DNA from: JAEUMD01 sp050246945
GTDB lineage: Bacteria; Pseudomonadota; Alphaproteobacteria; Rhizobiales; Hyphomicrobiaceae
Direction of reading: 5' to 3'
Length of the DNA: 64,000 nucleotides
Assembly (NCBI GenBank): GCA_050246945.1
Contig: JBFWVC010000014.1
Location: 62,001-126,000 of the forward strand
Every line of letters starts with the position of its first letter. Positions within the stretch are counted from its first letter, which is position 1. Shown in pieces: positions 58,687 to 64,000 of this stretch. The translations under genes were made by a program, and so were the position numbers. The notes under the pieces were generated by a model. It was not told the DNA's origin. It searched no databases and was given only the letters and a program-made list of their open reading frames with translations.

Positions 58687-60495
58687 ATGAAAACTTGGAC
58701 GTCCACCGTGCCGGAAAAACCCATTGCCATCAACGCACAGCCTACGAACGGTCTGGCGCAGAAGGAGTCGGGGGAGCCAAGCGTGGAATCCGAATCGCTC
58801 GATCTCGTTGGCGTTCTGTCGTGCATCGAGGAAACCGCCTATATCTGGGACGTCTCCAGCGACAAGATCGATTGGGAAAGCAATGCGCCGGACGTACTTC
58901 GGGTTGCCGGTCTCGATGCGATCGCGACGGGGCATGACTTCAACGGCCTGATCGCGGCCGAGCATATCAGCCGTCGATTGGAAGGGATCGCCTACAGGTT
59001 ATCCGATGAGACCGAGCGTGGCGTTCCCTACCGCATCCAATACCGCTTCCAGCCAGGTGGCCGACGCTCCGGCCTGTCGATCTGGCTGGAGGATCACGGG
59101 CGCTTCTGGCCAGGCAAGGACGGCAAGCCATTGCTGGCACGTGGTGTCCTGCGCGTCATCAACGACAGTTTCATCGAGGAGCAGCGGCTTCTCTATCATA
59201 CCGACCACGACGAACTCACAGGCCAGCTGAACCGGATCCGGCTGACGGAAGCTTTGGGAGCAGTCATCGCGCGCTCGATACGCAACGACGGCTCTTCAGC
59301 ATTCATGGTCATATCGATCAACAATCTGACGCTGATCAATGAGACCTTTGGATTCGACGTCGGCGATGAGGTGATCGCGGCGGTGGGCCGTCTCATCAAG
59401 GAGAAGCTGCGCGCGGGCGATACTCTTGGGCGCTATTCTTCAAACAAGTTTGGAGTGGTCATCAACGATTGTGGCCCCGGTGCGATGCAGATCGCAGCCG
59501 ACCGGTTCATGAAGGGCGTGCGAAGTGCATCAATCCGCACGTCCGCGTGTCCACTTACCGCCACGGTCTCGATCGGCGGCGTGGTGGTGCCCACGCAGGC
59601 ATCAACCGTGCACCATGCCATGAATTGCGCGTTGCAGGCGCTCGATCGTGCGCGCGCGAAGCGCTTTGACTGCTTCATGGCGTATGAGCCTAGTCCGACG
59701 CGGGAGACCGTAAGGCAGAGGTCGATGTCGGTCGCCGACGACGTGATCAGCGCGCTGGACGACGACCGCATGCGACTGGTGCTGCAGCCGATCGTCGATG
59801 CAGAAACGCACGTTCCCAAGCTCTATGAATGTCTATTGCGGCTGCACAAGTCAGACGGCAGCATCATTTCCGCAGGCGATTTCGTGCCTGTGGCCGAACA
59901 GCTGGGGATGGCGCGGCTGATCGACCTGCGAACGCTGGAACTTGCGGTCGGATTGCTGCGCAAGCATCCGACACTGCGTATGTCGCTCAACGTGTCGGGA
60001 CTGACATCATCGGACAAGGATTGGCTCACAAGTCTTGGTGAACTCACACGGCGCGATCGTGCGATCACCGAGCGCTTGACGATCGAGATCACCGAGACCG
60101 CGGCTATCCAGGATATCGACCAATCGGCGTATTTCGTCGATTGCCTCAAGGACATGGGTTGTCAGGTGGCGATCGACGACTTCGGCGCAGGGTATACGTC
60201 CTTCAGAAACCTGAAGCGACTCGACGTCGATATGCTCAAGATCGACGGAGCGTTCGTGAAGAACCTCCTCATCGATAACGCGGATCAAGTCTTTATAAGC
60301 ACGATGGTGGAAATCGCCCGTACCTTCAAGATGAAGACGGTGGCGGAATGGGTGGGTGACGTGGAAACGGCCGAACTGCTCGCTCGGGCCGGTATCGATT
60401 ATCTGCAGGGATATCTCTACGGATTGCCAATCGCGTCGGAACTGTATGCCGATGTCACGGATCCGCCGTCGCTGCTTCCTGCGTTCAAAGTCTGA
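58687..60495 (+). CDS. PAS-like/GGDEF-EAL protein with degenerate GGDEF
   Basis: This 602-residue cytoplasmic protein has an N-terminal PAS-like region (about residues 30-160), a GGDEF-type domain (about 170-330) whose active loop reads SSNKF (251-255) instead of GGDEF, and an EAL domain (about 345-590). In EAL, Glu381 in ECLLR and ITETA, DDFGAGYTSF and KIDGAFVKNL are retained, so c-di-GMP phosphodiesterase activity is plausible while diguanylate cyclase activity is not. No transmembrane helix is seen. The degenerate GGDEF may bind GTP as a regulatory site. Confidence 0.9.
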   Translation: MKTWTSTVPEKPIAINAQPTNGLAQKESGEPSVESESLDLVGVLSCIEETAYIWDVSSDKIDWESNAPDVLRVAGLDAIATGHDFNGLIAAEHISRRLEGIAYRLSDETERGVPYRIQYRFQPGGRRSGLSIWLEDHGRFWPGKDGKPLLARGVLRVINDSFIEEQRLLYHTDHDELTGQLNRIRLTEALGAVIARSIRNDGSSAFMVISINNLTLINETFGFDVGDEVIAAVGRLIKEKLRAGDTLGRYSSNKFGVVINDCGPGAMQIAADRFMKGVRSASIRTSACPLTATVSIGGVVVPTQASTVHHAMNCALQALDRARAKRFDCFMAYEPSPTRETVRQRSMSVADDVISALDDDRMRLVLQPIVDAETHVPKLYECLLRLHKSDGSIISAGDFVPVAEQLGMARLIDLRTLELAVGLLRKHPTLRMSLNVSGLTSSDKDWLTSLGELTRRDRAITERLTIEITETAAIQDIDQSAYFVDCLKDMGCQVAIDDFGAGYTSFRNLKRLDVDMLKIDGAFVKNLLIDNADQVFISTMVEIARTFKMKTVAEWVGDVETAELLARAGIDYLQGYLYGLPIASELYADVTDPPSLLPAFKV

Positions 60496-60542
60496 GCGGG
60501 CCCGTACGAGAGCCATTCAGATCCAGAGCCTGAAAGGCTCTA

Positions 60543-60644
60543 GATCGTGTGCGTGTCGCATGCACGCATTAACGCGATCCAAGTCTTTGAATCGAGCATG
60601 ATTTTCATGCTGCGTGGCGCCGCACTTCAGCTCACCTTGCTTTC
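60543..60644. repeat. Composite palindromic repeat, copy E (divergent)
   Basis: Element 1 (60543-60579) keeps GATCGTGTGCGTG and AACGCGATCCA. Element 2 (60594-60644) reads GAGCATGATTTTCATGCTG, then GCACTTCAGCTCACCTTGC. It lies 25 bases past the phaR stop on the minus strand. Confidence 0.8.
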
Positions 60645-60669
60645 ACTGCCGCCGTTGGGTTGACCGAGC

Positions 60670-61305
60670 TTAATTGCGACTTTCGGTCAGCTTCTCGATC
60701 TTTTCCTGCATCGCCGCCAGCTGGGCCTTCAATTCTCCAAGCTCGTCGGTCGAGTTGGCAGGCTGTTCGGCTGCACCGGGCTGTTGAGGAGCCGTGGGGG
60801 ATGCGGGCTTCTTGCCCTGCATGGGACCGAACGGCGACCACATGGAGAGTGCCTGTTCGAACATGGCCATGTTCTTGCGCGCCTGCTCCTGGTAGGCCTC
60901 GAACGCGGCGGCCGGATTACCAAAGGCATTGGCGAACTGGTTGCGGAATTTCTCCTGCTCCTTGGCAAGAGTTTCAAGGCTGAACTGGAGATAGCTCGGA
61001 ACCATGCGGCCAATACTATCGTCATAGAAGCGGATGAGCTGGCGCAGGAATGGGATGGGCAGCAGCGTCTGGCCACCCTCGCGGCCTTCCTGTTCGACGA
61101 TGATCTGAGTCAGCACGGAATGGGTGAGATCGTCGCCGGATTTAGCATCGTAGACCACGAAATCGCGATCGGAGCGCACCATCTGGGCCAAGTCATCCAG
61201 AGTCACGTACGTGCTCGTCTCGGTGTTGTACAACCGGCGGTTCGCATACTTCTTGATGACGACGGCTTCTCGTTTGTCGGCCTGAATTTCTGTCTTGTTC
61301 AGCAT
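60670..61305 (-). CDS. phaR: Polyhydroxyalkanoate synthesis repressor PhaR
   Basis: The protein has 211 residues from the ATG at 61305. It carries the PhaR DNA-binding N-terminus (IKKYANRRLYNTETSTYVTLDDLAQMV) and the PHB-accumulation regulatory domain (FYDDSIGRMVPSYLQFSLETLAKEQEKFR), then a Pro/Gln-rich linker and a C-terminal coiled coil (LGELKAQLAAMQEKIEKL). PhaR represses phasin/PHB genes and is released by binding PHB granules. It is divergent from phaA. No phaC is in the window. Confidence 0.95.
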   Translation of the reverse strand: MLNKTEIQADKREAVVIKKYANRRLYNTETSTYVTLDDLAQMVRSDRDFVVYDAKSGDDLTHSVLTQIIVEQEGREGGQTLLPIPFLRQLIRFYDDSIGRMVPSYLQFSLETLAKEQEKFRNQFANAFGNPAAAFEAYQEQARKNMAMFEQALSMWSPFGPMQGKKPASPTAPQQPGAAEQPANSTDELGELKAQLAAMQEKIEKLTESRN

Positions 61306-61618
61306 TGCGCGTACCGTGCTCTTCCTCAACCATGCTGTCCCACAAGTCCGCGTCCCGTTAGACGGTACAGGTCCGCATAATCCGATAACGGACCAAGGTC
61401 TTGTGCGCCGCGAAATCGTAGCACGCAGAGTGTTGCCGTCAAACACGTTTTGGCGCTTTCTTAGGCTGCTGCATTCCCCTCTTGTCGGAATTGCGGTCAG
61501 CGCAGGCCTGCTGCTATCGTGCCGTTACCTGCCGAACCAACCAAAAAAGCAGATACGGTCGAAGGACCATCGGTTTCCCCTATTTTCAGAGAACAACCCC
61601 CCGAGGAGAGCATTCACC
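61306..61618. other. Divergent regulatory region between phaR and phaA
   Basis: 313 bases. It contains a palindrome GGTCCG-N13-CGGACC (61370-61394), 65 bases upstream of phaR, and TGC-rich patches (for example GCTGCTGCA near 61467). PhaR is known to bind TGC-rich sites in Paracoccus. Nothing else is supported. Confidence 0.45.
61370..61394. promoter_or_regulatory. Palindrome in the phaR-phaA divergent region
   Basis: GGTCCG (61370-61375) and CGGACC (61389-61394) are perfect inverted arms with 13 bases between. A candidate operator for autoregulation; not a known PhaR consensus. Confidence 0.3.
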
Positions 61619-62809
61619 ATGAGCAGTGAGAAGCAAACCATTGTCATCGCCAGCGCCGCGCGCACCCCCGTGGGCTCGTTCAACGGCGCTCTTTCAGGTC
61701 TGCCAGCACACGAGCTGGGCAAGGTTGCGATCCAGGCTGCGCTGCAGCGAGCCGGCATCGAGGCGGGTGACGTCGACGAAGTCATCCTCGGCCAGATCCT
61801 GACCGCCAACACCGGCCAAAATCCCGCTCGCCAGGCGGCTATCGCCGCTGGCATTCCGGTCGATTCGACAGCCTGGGGTATCAACCAGCTGTGTGGGTCG
61901 GGTCTTCGCGCGGTAGCGCTCGGCATGCAGCAGATCCTCGACGGATCGTCGCGGATCGTCGTTGCCGGTGGTCAGGAGAGCATGAGCCAAGCGCCGCATG
62001 TCGCGCATCTGCGCAACGGTACGAAGATGGGCGACATGAAGATGCTCGATAGCATGCTGCGTGACGGCCTCATGGACGCCTTCAACAACTACCACATGGG
62101 CACCACGGCAGAAAATGTTGCGCGCCAATACCAGATTACGCGCGACGAGCAGGACAAGTTCGCCACCGCCTCGCAGAACAAGGCGGAAGCAGCACGCAAG
62201 GCTGGCAAGTTCAAGGACGAGATCGCGCCCGTTACTATCAAGTCCAGGAAGGGCGACATCGTCGTTGACACTGACGAGTACATCAAGGACGGCGTCACGC
62301 TCGAAAGTCTCGGCAAGCTGCGTCCGGCATTCGATCCCAAGGAAGGCACCGTCACGGCCGGCAACGCGTCCGGCATCAACGACGGCGCCGCCGTGGTCGT
62401 GCTGATGAGCGCTGAGGAAGCGGCCAAGCGCGGCATCAAGCCGATGGCGCGAATCGTGTCATGGGCGCATGCGGGCGTCGATCCTTCGATCATGGGAACC
62501 GGGCCGATTCCAGCTTCCAAGAAGGCGCTGGAGAAGGCCGGCTGGAAGAAGGAGGATCTCGACCTGGTGGAGGCGAACGAAGCGTTCGCAGCACAGGCGT
62601 GCGCGGTCAACAAGGGTCTCGGCTGGGATACCGACAAGGTCAACGTCAACGGTGGGGCAATCGCCATCGGTCATCCGATCGGTGCATCGGGCGCGCGCGT
62701 GCTCAATACGTTGCTGTTTGAAATGCAGCGGCGCGACGCCAAGAAGGGTCTTGCCACGCTGTGCATCGGTGGCGGCATGGGCATTGCCTTGTGCGTCGAG
62801 CGCGATTGA
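61619..62809 (+). CDS. phaA: Acetyl-CoA acetyltransferase (beta-ketothiolase)
   Basis: This 396-residue thiolase has all catalytic residues: Cys92 in NQLCGSG, His352 in IGHPIGASG, Cys382 in ATLCIGGG, and Asn in EANEAFAAQ. It joins two acetyl-CoA to acetoacetyl-CoA, the first step of polyhydroxybutyrate synthesis. GAGGAGAG precedes the ATG at 61619. phaB follows after 148 bases, and divergent phaR would regulate the locus. Confidence 0.97.
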   Translation: MSSEKQTIVIASAARTPVGSFNGALSGLPAHELGKVAIQAALQRAGIEAGDVDEVILGQILTANTGQNPARQAAIAAGIPVDSTAWGINQLCGSGLRAVALGMQQILDGSSRIVVAGGQESMSQAPHVAHLRNGTKMGDMKMLDSMLRDGLMDAFNNYHMGTTAENVARQYQITRDEQDKFATASQNKAEAARKAGKFKDEIAPVTIKSRKGDIVVDTDEYIKDGVTLESLGKLRPAFDPKEGTVTAGNASGINDGAAVVVLMSAEEAAKRGIKPMARIVSWAHAGVDPSIMGTGPIPASKKALEKAGWKKEDLDLVEANEAFAAQACAVNKGLGWDTDKVNVNGGAIAIGHPIGASGARVLNTLLFEMQRRDAKKGLATLCIGGGMGIALCVERD

Positions 62810-62957
62810 GGCTGAGGTCATTGCCGGTCTGGTCTGCCGCCGGGCCGGCGCTCATCCTGCACACTACAGATCTTCACCAAGTTCCCCGATTTCCGCCCGG
62901 AACCGATAAGCGATCGTCAGTCTGGGCTCAGTGAGAACATAAAAAAGGAGGAAGCCC

Positions 62958-63683
62958 ATGGCACGTGTTGCCATCGTCACCGGAGGCACGCGCGGCATCG
63001 GCCACGCCATCTCCATCGCGCTGAAGCAGAAGGGCTATCGTGTTGCCGCGAACTATGCCGGCAACGACGCGGCCGCGCAGCAGTTCCAGGCGGAGACGGG
63101 CATACCGGTCTACAAGTGGTCCGTAGCCAACTTCGAAGAGTGTGCGGCCGGTGTAGCGCGTGTCGAAAAGGATCTCGGTCCCGTCGATGTGCTGGTCAAC
63201 AACGCCGGCATTACGAGGGACGGCATGTTCCACAAGATGACCAAGCAGCAGTGGGACGAGGTGATAGGCACCAACCTCAATGGCCTATTCAACATGACGC
63301 GGCCGGTGTGGGAGGGGATGCGCGCGCGCAAGTTCGGCCGCGTGATCAATATCTCGTCGGTCAACGGCCAGAAGGGTCAGATGGGGCAGGTGAACTATTC
63401 GGCGGCCAAGTCCGGCGACATCGGCTTCACGCGTGCGTTGGCACAGGAAGGCGCGCGCGCGGGCATCACGGTCAACGCGATCTGCCCCGGCTACATCGCT
63501 ACGGAAATGGTGCGCGCCATCGATCCTGCCGTCCTGGAGAAGTCGATCCTGCCGCTCATCCCGGTTGGGCGATTAGGCGAACCGGAAGAGATCGCGCGAT
63601 GCGTGGTGTTTCTGGCATCCGACGATGCGGGCTTCATCACTGGATCGACGATCTCGGCCAACGGCGGGCAGTTCTTCTCGTGA
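62958..63683 (+). CDS. phaB: Acetoacetyl-CoA reductase
   Basis: This 241-residue classical SDR has GGTRGIG (cofactor binding, residues 9-15), NNAG (81-84), Ser134 region and Tyr147-x-x-x-Lys151 in NYSAAKSG, and CPGYIATEMV. It reduces acetoacetyl-CoA to (R)-3-hydroxybutyryl-CoA with NADPH for PHB synthesis. AGGAGG lies upstream. A Rho-independent terminator lies 240 bases downstream. Confidence 0.96.
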   Translation: MARVAIVTGGTRGIGHAISIALKQKGYRVAANYAGNDAAAQQFQAETGIPVYKWSVANFEECAAGVARVEKDLGPVDVLVNNAGITRDGMFHKMTKQQWDEVIGTNLNGLFNMTRPVWEGMRARKFGRVINISSVNGQKGQMGQVNYSAAKSGDIGFTRALAQEGARAGITVNAICPGYIATEMVRAIDPAVLEKSILPLIPVGRLGEPEEIARCVVFLASDDAGFITGSTISANGGQFFS

Positions 63684-64000
63684 TGTCGGCCGATACGGGC
63701 TGCGCGTGACTTTGTCGCCACTGGCGTTTGAAAGCCGACGCCCGAGCACCTCGTTGCGCATGCAGACTTGCGACCTTCCTTCGTCCAGCCGATCGGCCGG
63801 AGGGCGGCGGGCCGCAGTTGCGCGCTGACCGTCGCTGGCCGCGCCGGTCTGGCGGGGCGAGTATCTGCACCACCGGCCGGAGGAGCGGCTCGCTCCGAAG
63901 CATGCTGTGAGAACAAGAAGCGCCCCAGCAGAGCCGGGGCGTTTCTTTTTTGGATTGTTGCGATGAGTTAGCGAGTTAGCGAATGCTGCCGCGGCGGACG
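63684..64000. other. 3' flank of phaB to window end
   Basis: 317 bases. The only clear element is the terminator at 63918-63951. Several short frames exist on both strands but none has support. Confidence 0.5.
63918..63951 (+). terminator. Rho-independent terminator downstream of phaB
   Basis: CGCCCC (63921-63926) pairs with GGGGCG (63936-63941), extended by AAG/TTT pairs including a G-T wobble, with an inner GC/GC pair in the loop. It is followed by TTTCTTTTTT. This is the only textbook terminator in the window. Confidence 0.85.

Noticed and set aside
1..64000. Mobile elements, prophage, tRNA or rRNA genes
   Set aside because: No transposase, integrase, phage structural gene, target-site duplication or recognisable tRNA/rRNA sequence was found by reading; covariance-model searches could not be run.

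Overview
The window reads as an ordinary, gap-free stretch of an alphaproteobacterial chromosome, most likely from the order Hyphomicrobiales. The evidence is gene order and family content: the rnd / lptC-lptA / lptB / rpoN / hpf / ptsN block, a phaR gene divergent from phaA-phaB, a cspA paired with a C-terminally extended second infA, a Zur-ZnuC-ZnuB unit, and dispersed GAGCATG-type palindromes. I saw no transposase, integrase, phage gene, rRNA, tRNA or CRISPR array.

Layout. 1-4940 (minus): an mrp/mnh cation/proton antiporter operon transcribed E-F-G-DUF4040-B-C-D-D', with ATGA-type stop/start overlaps throughout; the last subunit runs off the left edge. 5717-7810 (plus): a large L,D-transpeptidase preceded by a possible leader ORF and hairpin. 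8285-26444: a denitrification island. It holds a DUF2478 gene, the nitric oxide reductase operon norCBQDEF (minus), nnrS (minus), the cytochrome cd1 nitrite reductase operon nirS-E-C-F-DL-G-H-J-N (plus) and a Dnr-type Crp/Fnr regulator (minus). NNR/Dnr-like boxes (TTAAC-N4-GTCAA) lie upstream of nirS and norC. 26563-28097: a TauE/SafE permease and an orphan cytochrome c. 28481-29087: cspA and a second infA. 29432-32211: a catalytically dead L,D-transpeptidase-like protein converging on a coiled-coil, Cys-rich exported protein.

32487-44524: an NAD-dependent epimerase-like protein, queG, a glutathione transferase, uppP, then ptsN, hpf, rpoN, lptB, an lptC-lptA fusion and rnd. 44728-49663: a 1126-residue membrane/coiled-coil protein of unknown function and a thiolase-like protein lacking two catalytic residues. 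50026-53860: zur-znuC-znuB and ispG. 53999-58474: an outer-membrane beta-barrel, ispA, mtgA, rpmF and a small membrane protein. 58687-63683: a degenerate-GGDEF/EAL protein and phaR-phaA-phaB.

How the genes work together. NirS reduces nitrite to NO and NorCB reduces NO to N2O. NirE, the NirDL/G/H decarboxylases, NirJ, NirF and NirN build heme d1 for NirS. NorQ/NorD activate NorCB, and the Dnr-type protein is the likely NO-responsive switch. The Lpt, UppP, MtgA, L,D-transpeptidase and beta-barrel genes form a large envelope theme.

The most striking non-coding signal is a family of palindromic repeats found at seven sites. It includes a five-copy tandem array with an exact 59-bp period at 54874-55158. 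At six of the seven sites the repeat lies just past the stop codon of a minus-strand gene. Strong GC hairpins without a U-tract separate nirS from nirE and norB from norQ, which suggests that catalytic and accessory gene expression is uncoupled the same way in both operons.
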